64,000 nucleotides of DNA from Rhynchospora pubera (lineage: Eukaryota > Streptophyta > Magnoliopsida > Poales > Cyperaceae): positions 21,747,501 through 21,811,500 of the forward strand of contig CM051460.1 in the NCBI GenBank assembly GCA_028095005.1, written 5' to 3'. Shown here in pieces: positions 45,746 through 57,956 of this stretch. Every line of letters begins with the position of its first letter. Position 1 is the first letter of the stretch. The translations under genes were made by a program, and so were the position numbers. A model generated the notes under the pieces. The model ran no database searches and had not been told where the DNA came from. It saw only the letters and a program-made list of their open reading frames with translations.

Positions 45746-46884
45746 GTAGCTAAATGAGAGAAATTATAAGACAAAAGGGGGATGTGTGGTTGACGTGTGA
45801 GATCTTTTGCTTTATTCTTATGCTATGTCATCTAGATATAACTATTTTTTTTTCTCCAGTTTGTTTAATTGTATGTATAAACTAGCTATTATTGTTGTTT
45901 GAAATCTTAGTGTTGAAATATTAAAGATTTTTTTTTAAAAAGACTAAGGTTTCTCAAATGGGATTATGGTCTACGATGCTTATATTGGATTAATCGTTAC
46001 TACGTTCAAAAAAAATGACAGTGGAACGCATACTGGTATTATATCTGAAGGCCCAGAAGTTAGATAAATTACCAAAAGTTCCATATATATATGCCAAAAA
46101 AAAATTTAAATAAACATATTAAATTAATAAACAAAAAAGAATCCAAAAAATTTTTGGGTGAGTGCCTGTAAAGGAGCAGTAACGAACTATTTGATAATAT
46201 ATTATCCTAACTAGGTTACCGAATCGAGCTTCCCTCGATATAATGTTTGCCATGGACTGTTAATTATGTTTAATATTAATATATTATTTTCTAATTAACA
46301 TTATAGAGTTTAGTTTATTAGAAAGTGCAATTGTAATTAAATTTGTTTTAAAACGGAATAGGTTTTTTAGGCTAAGTTTAAAATTTACATTAAATTTTGT
46401 TCTGAATATTTGTTAGATTGAAATAAAAAAAATTAGAAAATTAGAAAAATAAAGGACATTTTGGTCATTTCTAAAATATATTGTATTTGGAATAGGTTTT
46501 ATATGGTAGATGTGGTAAATTTCTAAATAAATTGAATTTGTGGTGGCATTTAACTAAGAGTGAATTTTGAGGTGGCATTTTTTTTAATTTTGAACTTTTG
46601 GAGTGGCATAGACCCAACTGCCCCTTGTTTATAACCCAGTAGATAACTAAATAGTTTTGTTCAATTTGCTAAATTGTACGCTGTCGTTTTATAGATTGAA
46701 CTTGTTGACATTTATTTTTGGATTGTATAAAAAATTCTATAAAATAACTTTCTGAGCGTGGTACTGTTTAAAGCTAACTGAACTTTGACTTGTGATGTTA
46801 TACATTTTTTTGTCGTTTTATGAATACTTCCAAATGGATCAGCACATACTTCCAATAGGGAATTGTCTTGCATTTATATTTATT
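45746..46884. other. Intergenic region after the P450 gene
   Basis: Likely 3' untranslated region to about 45930, then AT-rich DNA with no gene. Words such as TTTGTGGTGGCATTTAACTA and GGTGGCATTTTTTTTAATTT recur (46540-46600, also 50050-50110), hinting at another dispersed repeat. Confidence 0.4.
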
Positions 46885-47872
46885 ATTATACTCTGGGGTG
46901 ATGAGGATCATCTCCGATATTCATCATCCTCATCATCTCCACACATTTTTTTTATTTTTGACTCTATGTGTTTCTATTTTTGGAAATCGCTCTGTTCCCC
47001 TCCCTGCCGCATACGCTCGTCCTCCCTCTCACCCCTCCCGCGTACGCTTTCCCCTCCCCCTCCCCTCTCACACACACACTATATATTGATGATTCTAACT
47101 GTTGAGATTAACATATTTAAATGTTGAAGTTAATATATATAACTGTTGAAGTTAATATATATGCCAACTTCAACAATTTAAATATGCTCACTTCAAATAT
47201 TACCTTCAACATTTAAATATGCTCACTTCAAATATTACCTTCAACATTTAAATATGCCAAGTTCAACAATTATGTATATTAACTTCAACAGTTTTATATA
47301 TTAACTTCAACAGTTACATATATAACATATTACTTCAACAGTTACATATATAACTTCAACAACTACATATATAACTTCAACAGTTACACATATTAACTTC
47401 AACAGTTATATATATTAACTTCAACAGTTACATATATAACATATTACTTCAACAGTTACATATATAACTTTAACAACTACATATAAAACTTCAACAGTTA
47501 CACATATTAACTTCAACAGTTATATATATTAACTTCAAAGAAATATAGGACAGAACTGAAAACATTGATGGTCGACAGTGGAGGATAACTGGGGAAGACG
47601 GGAAGCTGTCAACCTACAGATGCTAGTGGTGGGAAGAAGAGGAATGAGAGGGCGTCGATATTGGAGGAGAGGCCATGGGCCCATGGCTGAAGGAGAGGCG
47701 TAGGTGGAGAGAGAAGGAACGGGACGGGAGATAGCGTACGGAGGAGGAGAAAGGGGCGGGAGATAGCGTACGCGTGAGAAGGGAGGAGTTAGTTACAGCG
47801 TACGCGTGAGGATGACGGAATGATAAAATCTTAAAGATGGTCCTAAACAATTCCGCCTACTAATCCTTGATA
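46885..47872. mobile_element. Mutator-like element with minisatellite, copy 2, inverted
   Basis: Reads GGGGTGATGAGGATCATCTC at the left and, inverted at the right, CGGAATTGTTTAGGACCATC, the two ends of 38532-39862 in opposite orientation. The interior again has C-rich and G-rich CGTACGC segments around an array of TTAACTTCAACAGTTATATA (47100-47540). I could not find a clean flanking duplication. Confidence 0.7.
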
Positions 47873-50255
47873 CTCCAATTCTCTATGAACAGTAACGCTT
47901 CTTTTTTCCATGGGAATTAATGTGAACCGTTAGCTCATGACCGAATGAATGGTACGATCTGCAATAAAAAATTATTTCAGCCGACGTGAGCAGCTCAACG
48001 CTCGATTATCAGTGGCACAATCCCTCGCATTAATTTGTGGTGCCCCGTCCAATGCTGTTCTAGATGACCCATTTGTACATCACGCATGAAAAATATATAA
48101 TATTCGCAGTATCTGTATCATACGTGGGGCCGGCTGTTGGGATGAGCATATAGGACAAGCAGCTTAAGATGAAATTTTTTTTAGAAAATTAAATCACCTC
48201 TTCCACTTCCTCTGAGGCCCTGCTCCAGAAAGGAGTAGCGGAGGTGAACATGGAGAATGTTAACTGACCATGTCCTGCCTAGTGATGTTAATCTGCTCCA
48301 AAACATTAAATTTTTTAGGGAAATGGAGGTGAACCAGAGAGAACCTGGAGAAATCCTATACAAAAAAGTGAAAAAAGTGGAAAGTCAGTTCACCCCCAAA
48401 TTTGAAGTATATCGAACTTCTTCTTCCTTTCTATGGGTGCGTTTGGATCGTTGGAAGAAAGAAGAAGAAGAAAAAAATTATAAACAATTCAAACTCTTCA
48501 CAAAATTACACACTTCTCAATACTTCTTCTCACTACTTTCCTTTTTCTCTTCTTCCCAATATATCTTTCTTTTCCTTTCCCTTCTATTTTAGATTCTAGA
48601 GCAAGACTTGAAGAAAGAAACTCACCTCTTCCTCTGATCTTATTTTTCTGCTTGGTACGATAGGGCAATCATTGCAATCACCGTTGGAGAAATAACTGGT
48701 GCTCTTTCCCAATTTGCAATCTCACATAAAATATATATTTTATACTTTTCTACTCCTCCATCATAATTGATTTAAATTTTACCCTTGTTGTCGATGAAGT
48801 GATTAGATGAGCAAGGTATAATTAAACAGGTTCAAAAGAAAATTAAGATAGGATAATCATCGCCAACATATGATGGAAAATTAAGATCAAATTAAAAGAA
48901 AATTAAGAACATTACACGTAATTAACAAAAGTAATGCAAAGTATCATAATAGGTTCACATGACAATTTTTCAAGCTTTTAAATTTCGGTTTTTTCGGTAT
49001 GACGGTCCAGGTCTCCATGTTATTTCGGTGTTATTTCGATATTATAACGACGATATAACGGTGTAGTGTTTTTTCAAAGTTTGACACACATTAATTCTAT
49101 AACTATCAATTTATATGTTTATACATCTCCAATACTCCATACAAATAGCATACGGTCATACCAAATTCAATATACTGCACTGTACCAATATTGAGTAGCA
49201 GTAGCACCTTGTACCAATTTAACAATAGTTCAATATTGAATACACAATTTAACAATAGTAGCAATAACAGCTTGTTATTTCGCCAAAATAATTGAAATAA
49301 CGCGTTATATCGCCGAAATATCTGAAATAACGCGTTACGTCATTTTCTCAATTAAGATTGTAACGTTCATACGCTTTGACACAGAATACCGCTATTTCTG
49401 TTATTTTGCCAAAATTTACAAGCTTGCAATTTTTACATTTTGACTTTCTTCTAGTAAATTGAGCAAGGTAAACGAACCAGTTTTGGCACTTCTCCACCAG
49501 CTTGCTTGATGCCAAACTAAAAAGTAATTCAGGCATTAAGGATAAACTAAGCCATAATTGATAGCACATTAAACCATATCATTATTAAGAGCAAATAAGA
49601 AACAAAATCAGAATAGTTCGCATAGTTCCTGGTTTTTAGTATGAACATAATGAAAATAGAGAAGGACATTCCACCGACTATGACAGTAAATAAGGACACA
49701 ATTCAAATCAATCGTGGTAAATAAGGACAGAAAAGAAGAAAACATCTTATATTTGGGATTGCAAATTGGGAGAGATATATAATATGTTATTTTCTGATAA
49801 AATTATTACGATTGTCATGTTGCAAGAAGCATAAAAGTATGATCGGAGGAAGATGTGTCTGCTCGCTAAGTCTGCGGGATTCTGAGTGGGGACGATGGAG
49901 AAGAAGATTGGGGATGATGGAGGTCTGGTGCTTAATCACGGGATTGTATTGGGAGATACAAGGCTAATTTGGTCAATACATAAAAGTAGTATATTTGGAA
50001 CAGATTGGAACGAGAATTGTGGCAAATATCTAAACAAATTTGTTTTAGGTGGCATTAATCTAAGTGCAAACTTTGTGGTGACATTTTTTTTTTTTGTTCT
50101 TTTAAGGTGGCATGAATCTAATTTTTCCAAATTTTTTGAGGGTCAGATGTCAATCAACACACCGACAGAATTTTATTAAATAAAAATAGTTAAGGGGTAA
50201 AGAAAAGAAAAGGAAATGTACATAAAAAAGTATAAAGGAGAAAGGTAAAATCCTA
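47873..50255. other. Intergenic region with repeat debris
   Basis: Holds a truncated MITE (48430-48570) and a zone of TTATTTCG and AACGCGTTAT words (48985-49345). GGTGGCATTAATCTAAGTGC (about 50050) is related to 46540. No gene recognised. Confidence 0.4.
48430..48570. mobile_element. Truncated MITE of the CCGTTTGGAT family
   Basis: Starts GGGTGCGTTTGGATCGTTGG and shares ATTATAAACAATTCAAACTC and TTCACAAAATTACACACTTC with its relatives. The right terminal repeat is not found. Confidence 0.6.
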
Positions 50256-50261
50256 AGCGAA

Positions 50262-50565
50262 TTTAGACCAGGTCTCTATATATGCATAAATTTCTTTGGG
50301 AAAAAGCCCCGGAGGCATCAGGCATGTACGAGATTTTTCTATTTCGAGTCTTCCAAATGCCCAAGAGGTTTGATATTTCAATTTTCTGAACCCATATTCT
50401 GGTGAGAAAGCCGAAAATTTTGTAGTTGTAAGGCAAGATCAAGTAGAGCCAGTCGAAAGTAAATTTGAACAAGCGACCAAACTGACTGTGCATAATAACA
50501 ATCAAGGAATAGATAGGCAGCAGATTCAACAAAACCACTATTGCAGCAAAGGCAGGTTATGGAAG
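50262..50565 (-). pseudogene. LINE fragment, zinc-binding (zf-RVT) region
   Basis: On the minus strand the sequence reads CLCCNSGFVESAAYLFLDC followed by YYAQSVWSLV, the zf-RVT cysteine/histidine-type module behind plant LINE reverse transcriptases. Further on, in another frame, comes GIWKTRNRKISY, matching the WKxRNxRIF tail of the same proteins. At least one frameshift separates them. It is an isolated fragment. Confidence 0.65.
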
Positions 50566-51203
50566 CTTAAGATGAAATTAGCCCTAACTTTAAACTGTAA
50601 TTACAATGACAAGAAGCCATGAGTCATCATTTCTACAAGCATTAAAAATAAAAGGGTAAAAAACAACTGACGTTAGAATAAATTTAGAATAAAGAGTAAA
50701 AAACTGAGCTCTTTCTAAGATTTCTAAAACACTAATATTATTTTAAGTCGATATGACAAAGACGAATTAATTAAAGTATTTATGAAAAATAAAAAAATAC
50801 GTAATGGTGGATGAAATGTGTTTCGTAAGTTAAAATATAGAACATGTAACTTTTTTTTTTTCCAACTGATATGTTGCAAATTATTAGCAAGTTGTTATTA
50901 ATTCTTTAGAAGCATGTTGAATGATACATTCAGTTGACGTAAATTTTTATTCAGTTTTAGTGTTAAAGGATGGAATTAAATAAATGAAATTCTTTTTCGC
51001 TTCTTATACATGTTGAATGATACAAGAAAAGAATGCTGGTATAAGTACACCGACAACTCATTTCATTTGTAATACAGTGATATTAATATTCAATGCAAAC
51101 CAACCACAAATATTAGATCCATAAAATAGTCACATATGAGAAGTATATATACACGACCAATTAATCAAGTTGGTAGATGATCTCTGTTTAATTTTTCCAC
51201 TAA
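50566..51203. other. AT-rich region downstream of the HD-domain gene
   Basis: No gene recognised. The part adjoining 51204 is the probable 3' untranslated region. Confidence 0.4.
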
Positions 51204-53668
51204 TCAAGCTTTTCCTTCCCATTCTTCATAGAACTCTCTTAAGAAACCTTGCATGAAGTTGTGTCGTTTCTCAGCCCTCCTTTTACCAGCCTAACTACAC
51301 AAGGGACACATAAGCTAATATATAGAAGGAATGATCGACTGACATATGTAATTTCAGAAATAAGAAGAAAATTACCTCAGTTTTCATTAAATCCTTGAGC
51401 TTGAAGAGCTTCTCATAGAAATGGTTTATCGAGGTTTGTTTCTCATTTTTGTTCATGTACTTATCTTTTGATAAACTTTGTCGAGGAGGGATACTGGGGT
51501 CATGTAGTACCTGGTTTACACTGCCTCCATATGTAAAGCACCTTGCAATTCCTTTTAACAAAAAAACAAAAGAAATAAATGATGGAAACTTCAAAAACTA
51601 AGCTCACTGCAGGTTCTAAGTGGTCAAATCGGTAATGGCCATTCCAGTGGGTCAAAATTTTTTTTTTTTTTATATATGGCCCGTAAACACTCCAGTGGGC
51701 TCCAGTGGGTCATTAGCTTTGGGGTTGATCTGTTGGTCCATTTCAGACCATATCAGGTTTTCAGGGTAAAGTTGTGCTTGCTGCAAGTTTCTTATACTGA
51801 AAAGTATCCCAGGGTACAAATGGAGTTGTACTTTTGATTTGACTTCAGGTCTGATACTCTGATCAGGTTAATCAAGATTTAGGTAGGGTGCATATTTATG
51901 TTCAGGTTAGACCTATTCAATCAGATTGTTGATTGATTCCAATTAACCTCAGCTTCAGTTAGGTACTTGGAGCTTCTTACAATTTTCTGGTTCAATTCAA
52001 AATTCAGCAAGTATGCAGAAATAAAACTACCGTTGAACTGTAGTTTTTCCTTGTTTCAAACTTTTGATAATGACATTTACTAGTACAGAAGGAGCAGGTA
52101 TGTAATACCAAAAGGAAAGGATGGTGATAGATTAATAACCATTTCTTCTAACACTGAAAACAGGTATCATTGCTTCTGAAAATCAAAAATCAAATTTACA
52201 GATGTTTTCTTTATCATATTCGATAGACGTTATATTAAAATTTGGTGCAAAACCAAAGTTTTCTCAAATAGCTCAATGGGATGATTAACCAGTACTGCAA
52301 TTGCACAACATTTCATGCATTGCCTGTCAATCATAAATAACTTCTTAAAATAGCCATTGTCAAGGTTGCCAAGATAACCTATCCCAAGAATGGAAGTTAG
52401 AGAACAATTACCAATTGCACCAATTGCATCAAGACGGTCAGCATCCTGCACAACTCCAAATTCTGTTGAGAATTTTACTGATGCTGTTTGTGAAACTTCA
52501 TTTTTGAATCCTATAGAAGCAAAAGAAGGCGTCAGAATTATTTCTCTCAAACTTAATAAAAAAAAAAGAGATGCATGTTTTTAAACTTCTTCTTACATAC
52601 CCCAGTTCACTCAATGAAAGAATAAACAAATTCTTTGTTTACAAAATGCTTGATACATATCAGTACCGGGCCCAACTTGCAAGTTATAAAATATAAGTTA
52701 TTTTGGAAAAAGGTGGGGATCCCTTTAGCAAGTGAGTACAATTAAAAGAAATCAATATATAGTTATATACTTAAGAAAGGCTTACCCATCCCTTTAATAA
52801 TTGAAAGTATCTTCTCCCTTTTACTCGCATCCAACCCCTCTTCTTCAAGGAAACGCTCTACAATGCTTGTATCCTCAACAGAATTTCTAGTTCAACATAA
52901 GCATACCATAATTGTCACTCCTATTTACTAAGAGAAAAAAAATGATAACTTTGTTATGCACGAGTTATGAGCTATGACCAAAAGCACTCACTTCATGTAT
53001 TTATAATCACCTACAAGAAAAAAAAAATTCATAAAATATCACCATCAGTATGACATAATATTAGTCTCAAATCAGACAGCAATATTGAAAATTACCGATA
53101 TCATGAAGAAGTGCTGCCAGTTCCACCTAGAGATAAAAGTCCAAAAAAAATATTCCCCCATCAGAATCAGAAACTAATATAAAATGACCACCATTTGAAG
53201 GACACTAATATTCCAATTTGGAAACAAAATCTTTCATTTTTCAAACAAGCAATACATAGACTCTAGACTAATTTTTCAAACCAGTATAAAAATAAGTCAT
53301 TAGTGTTTCAATTGAAAGGTAGGCATTGCATATTTAACTATTTAAGTAGCAATATAATATAAACCATAATTGATCATTGTATTGGTGGGAGATCCTCACA
53401 GCACAAGTCATAAAATACAATGTTCACACCAGAAAATCTATATTTAAGTTCCAAAATAGAAGAGAAAGGAAGAGATTACAATCTCCAGACTGTCGCAATC
53501 TGAGGCCGGATCGGTGCCTAAACCCTCCTCAGAGGCGAGAGAAAGCGCGAGGTCGCGCACGCGGAAAGCATGTGCTGCGTCGTGAGAGGCGTCGCGTCCT
53601 GCCATGGCCGTCTCCACCAGCTTCTCTGCGCTTCTCACCACCTTGCTTTTCCCCTTCTCCATCTCCAT
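51204..53668 (-). CDS. HD-domain metal-dependent phosphohydrolase, YpgQ/YedJ type (233 aa, 7 exons)
   Basis: Exons 53668-53480, 53126-53096, 53010-52992, 52886-52786, 52510-52412, 51551-51376 and 51290-51204, all GT-AG, sum 702 nt. HD-superfamily metal ligands are visible: His in ASHDAAHAFRVRDLAL, the His-Asp pair in ELAALLHDIGDYKYM, and the later Asp in VVQDADRLDAIGAIGIAR. The rest also fits the family (INHFYEKLFKLKDLMKTE, HNFMQGFLREFYEEWEGKA). Such enzymes hydrolyse phosphate from nucleotides or related metabolites in a divalent-metal-dependent way. Bacterial YpgQ has been described as a pyrophosphohydrolase, while the plant substrate is not known to me. Two exons are very small (31 and 19 nt). 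The start is the first of two Met codons (MEM). No transit peptide is evident. Confidence 0.93.
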
Positions 53669-53828
53669 TTTTCTCTCACTTCCCTCACTATTATTTCTCC
53701 TCTTTGTAAAACTTCTTCAGTTTTTCTTTGCGCCTTTCCACTCCTCAGTCCTCAGAACTCAACTTCTCATTCGAAAGCTATTTTTACGAGATTTCCATGG
53801 AATTGTCAATTTGGGCTTTCCCCAAAAT

Positions 53829-54348
53829 TTGAAGGCCGAAAATTTGGGCCGGATTGTTTACGAAATTTACTCCGAACAGAACAAAGTCAGATGGATTCAT
53901 ATCAAGAATGATAACTGCCATCTACAGTTTTATCATTCCTGCCGTCGCTAAATATAAAATGAACATATAGATAATTTAAGTGAACACTTACAAACAAATA
54001 AGTGTTTTCATTATTTGTTCAGAATTTTACATACATATTCAACTTATTTTCATTGAACTTATTTGTTTGTATGTGTTCACTTTGTTTGCTATATATGTTC
54101 ACTTTATATTTAGTGATGACAGGGATGACAAAATTGCAGATCACAGTAATCAATTTCCAAAAACAATATATGTCGCAGCTGGACTAAAGAATTCATTAGT
54201 TCTAATTGAACTTTTTCGAAGATTGAGAGAATGGAGAAGAAGATTTCCATTTATTCCAAAACTATATGCATATACATTGTATTGTGCCAATGAAATTCAA
54301 CGAATCCGATTATTTTCTGAGGAGGATCTTTCTAAGAGAATACAATAA
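53829..54348 (+). pseudogene. Unidentified reading frame interrupted by a MITE
   Basis: From 54112 to the TAA at 54346-54348 an open frame reads, in parts, DDRDDKIADHSNQFPKTIYV, LVLIELFRRLREWRRRFPFI and IQRIRLFSEEDL, with balanced, protein-like composition. A 166-bp palindrome (53948-54113) stands before it. If that palindrome and one TA are taken out, the frame continues upstream without a stop for about 40 further codons, to about 53830. I recognise no family. It lies close to, and reads away from, the start of the HD-domain gene. It could be a relic of a once complete gene or a chance frame. Confidence 0.35.
53948..54113. mobile_element. Small foldback MITE, about 166 bp
   Basis: CTAAATATAAAATGAACATA at the left mirrors ATGTTCACTTTATATTTAG at the right. 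The inner words AGTGAACAC, TACAAACAAATAAGT and inverse also pair. A TA at each edge could be the duplication. Confidence 0.75.
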
Positions 54349-54784
54349 TTAGTGGAATTGTATAATTTTTTTTTAAAAAAAAAGAGGATATTAAATGCAA
54401 AAAAAAGAAGCGGTAGAGTCTCTGCATCTGCATCTGTTTCCGTATGAGATGAAATCGATTTTATTACTGATTCGATTTATTTTATGATTTTATTATTATA
54501 TTTACTGATTAATGAAAATCCTAATAAATGTTGATCTTACACGTATATATAAGATAAATACTTTACAATATATTTTGATTCAAATATTATTATTATGATT
54601 ATGCAGATTATTTTTTTCCCATCCTGGTAACGATAATATCTTTATATATTAATAGTCAGACGCTAATTATTCCCCTTAATCTCTTGATTCTCAACACTTT
54701 TAGATGCTCAATATTCATTTTTTCAGAGAATAGATGTGGGTCATTTGTATTGATCAGGTAACAGACTAACATGCTAACATTTAT
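54349..54784. other. AT-rich region, no gene seen
   Basis: No open frame of note and no repeat recognised. Confidence 0.4.
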
Positions 54785-54941
54785 GGCTCCGTTTGATAAG
54801 GTGTGGGAAGAAAGGAAAAAGGGAAGAAGTGGGAAGAAGTATTGGGAAGTGTGTAATTTTGTGAAGAGTTTGAATTGTTTATAATAAATTTATTCTCTTA
54901 TTCCTTCTTTCCTTCTTTCCAAATGGAATCCAAACGGAGCT
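54785..54941. mobile_element. MITE of the CCGTTTGGAT family, 157 bp
   Basis: GGCTCCGTTTGATAAGG to AATCCAAACGGAGCT, flanked by TAT on each side. Same length as the 41774 copy and shares GTGTGTAATTTTGTGAAGAG with it. Confidence 0.85.
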
Positions 54942-55368
54942 TATAGGGTGAAATAATAGGTGTGTTTGGAATGTGTCATGAACAGCTAGTTCGTGAACTA
55001 GCGCTGTTCGCACGAACCAAACAACTCACAAACAGTCGTAGTTCGTGAATTTCTTCCTAGTTTCTAGTTCCCCGATTTTCACGAACTAATTTTGTTCGTG
55101 GGTCTTAGTTCTTCCCTTGTTCATCCCTTGTTCATGTACCAAAACCTAATCGTTCGCTCTATTCTGATAGCTTCGCATGCTATATCATTTTTTTTTGCTC
55201 TTGCTTTTGATTCCAGGCCGGGCATTATACATCATCGTTCTGATGATCTGATGGGTGCAGGGGAGTTAGTGCTGATGCTCTTTTACATTCGTCTCATTTT
55301 AGGTTGGTACCAGTCTCTATGTGGAGTTTGGACTAGGTAGGAGATTAATTGGAGAGGATTTAATTATC

Positions 55369-55783
55369 GAGAAAGTTTAATATGCATTATAGTGCATAGG
55401 GTACTCCGTGCACCACGGACTTTTTCGTGGATATTTTTGTAAATTGACAAATTTAATTTAACCAATCTAATCTACATATTGAAATCTCATACCAAACCAA
55501 AATTTACAATTTTTGAGATTTTATTACTATTTTTTTCGAATTTTTTAAAACATGTCATTTTTGGAAAATTGTAAATAGTACAACATTCTAAAAATGGCAT
55601 GTTTTAAAAAATTCGAAAAAATAGTAATAAAAATCTAAAAAATTGTAAATTTTGGTTTCGTATGAGATTTCAATATGTAGATTAGATTGATTGAATTAGA
55701 TTTGTCAATTTACAAAAATATTTCCGAAAAAGTCCATGGTGCACGGAATGCTCTATGCACTATGGTGCATATTGAACTTTCTC
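55369..55783. mobile_element. Foldback MITE, Mutator-like, family C (415 bp)
   Basis: Ends GAGAAAGTTTAATATGCA and, inverted, GAGAAAGTTCAATATGCA. Perfect 10-bp duplication TTTAATTATC at 55359-55368 and 55784-55793. Arms are inverted copies throughout (GTGCACCACGGACTTTTTCG and relatives). No coding capacity. Confidence 0.9.
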
Positions 55784-55793
55784 TTTAATTATC

Positions 55794-57956
55794 TCTTAGC
55801 AATTTTGTATTATGTAAAATCACAACAGATTTATTAGTTATTTTTTAAACTATTTGATTTCGAAAATTTTTCAACGTCGGTGATATTTCACGTCTTTATT
55901 AGAGTTTACATTATGTTGGGCCCCAGTTAAGATATATTGATTTTTTTTTTTACATATACTGATATTTAACACCATAACTATACTTGATATAGATTCAAAA
56001 CTAAATAAATAAATAAATAACTATACTTGATAAGTAAGATTTGTACTTATTATGTTATAATTAATGAGATTCTTATATAATTGAACACTAACAATATTTA
56101 TTTTTTAATCGTGTAAACAATTTTAAGAGCATATAGCAATTGTATTGACACTGTCACGGGCTACGCGTGTAGTGTAAATGTGTAATAATAGATTCATAAA
56201 AACTTATCCTATAGATCGGTGATAATTGGCTATGTTCAAAGTTTGTTTTATACATTTCTTCACACATTTTGAAGCACATAATTCCAATACAATTTAATTG
56301 TTGTACGTACTAGTTACTAGTTATTCAATTTAATATTGATTTCTTCGACTCTTGTAGTCTTGTCTCAATCGGTCAATCCGGCTAACTACAGCAAAAGCAA
56401 ATAAACTTTTTTCAAGAGGGAAAACAAATGGAAAGAATAAGAATGAGCAATCATTCCGATGGAATTATAGCCTCCATATATAAGAGCGTAGGAGCTAACA
56501 ATTAGCACGAATTATAACCTGGTAACATAAACTTGATTTTCGTTTTGCTTTTATGGGCCCTAAAAAGCAACTCAAGTATTAAAAATTCGAACCTTATCAT
56601 TGCACTGATTAAGTGGATTGGTACACGAGACCACCAATTAATCAATTTAATGAAATGCCGGTCCAAGCTGTTTGCCATTCATTTAAGTTTATTGCGTAAG
56701 ATTAATTAGACCGGACATTTTCGTTCCCAAATTGAGCTCACGTGCAGGATTCATTTATCATCACCTGATGAAGATAAATAATTACATAGAAGCCGTTAGA
56801 TAAAGCATACTATAATGATGATATATTATTCTATATCATATAAGAGGCTAGGGTAGTTTATTTAATTCTCTACTTGATAAGATAATAAGTTAATAACTAA
56901 TACTTCTCTTCATTAGCTTCAGTCAATAACTAATGTAGAAAAAAATAATAAAATAATCGAATACATGAATTTTATTCACATTTTAACCGACTTAATGTTG
57001 TTTCTAATAGTAAAAACCTTTATATCGGATTAAACAGGCAGGGTTTGATGGAATGATGAGGAATGATCAGATATTTTTCTGCCTTACTTTTTTTTTTTCA
57101 ATTACAATCGTAGTTTTAATTATTACGAATTACAAGTAAAAAAAATGAAAGATATTGTGAGGATGATAATTTTTTATGTTTCACAGAAATTATTATTATT
57201 ATTATTTTAAACAAATAGGAAAAATTCCTACCTTTTATTAAAACAGAAAGCCCAAGTAGCTTACAATCATATCTGTTTTCCAACCTCCAACGCTGTCACG
57301 CACCGAGAGAATCTGAGCAACAAAACAAGAAAAGATTATTTAAGAGCTTTTGAGCTATTTGTTTTATATGAACGCCCTTAGTTTGATTAATTTATTATTT
57401 AAAAATTGAATGCTATTTAAAGGAGTGTAATGCAATCAAAGTTTTAGTTATTTTATTTCCGCTGGTGAGGTTCGGATTCGGTTTACCATTCAAGACTAAA
57501 CCTTCAAAAGAAAAAAAAATAATAAATAAAATCAAGGTAATAAATAATTACAAAAAAGTCGGAGGGGCTGCTTGCAATTAAGCCACACTTATGCCGCCGG
57601 GTAATTTCCGAGAATGAAAACGGAACGCTTCAACACACAGTTAATTCAAATTTAACGATAATAAGTAACAAAAATCCTGCCTCCAGTCGCTATCTCAACT
57701 CTCAAGTCTCAAGAGGTTATTTTAAGACCCCACCCTTTCAATGAAATTATTACCAAATAAATACACACTAGTCATTAGTCTTTTTTCAGTTACAAACAAA
57801 AGTCTCTCTGCATAACACAACCGCTCCTCTTACTTCTCAGTCCTAACCCACCTTCCTCTCCTTAATCAAAATTAATTAATCTCTTCTCCTAATTAGATCT
57901 TAATCTCGAAGCAATCCATCACTAGGTTAGAGAGTGTTTAGAATAATACTAATTAA
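55794..57956. other. AT-rich intergenic region before the basic membrane-protein gene
   Basis: No gene recognised. An (ATT)n run lies at 57192-57207. The last 200 bp, richer in CT, are the likely leader of the gene at 57957. Confidence 0.4.
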
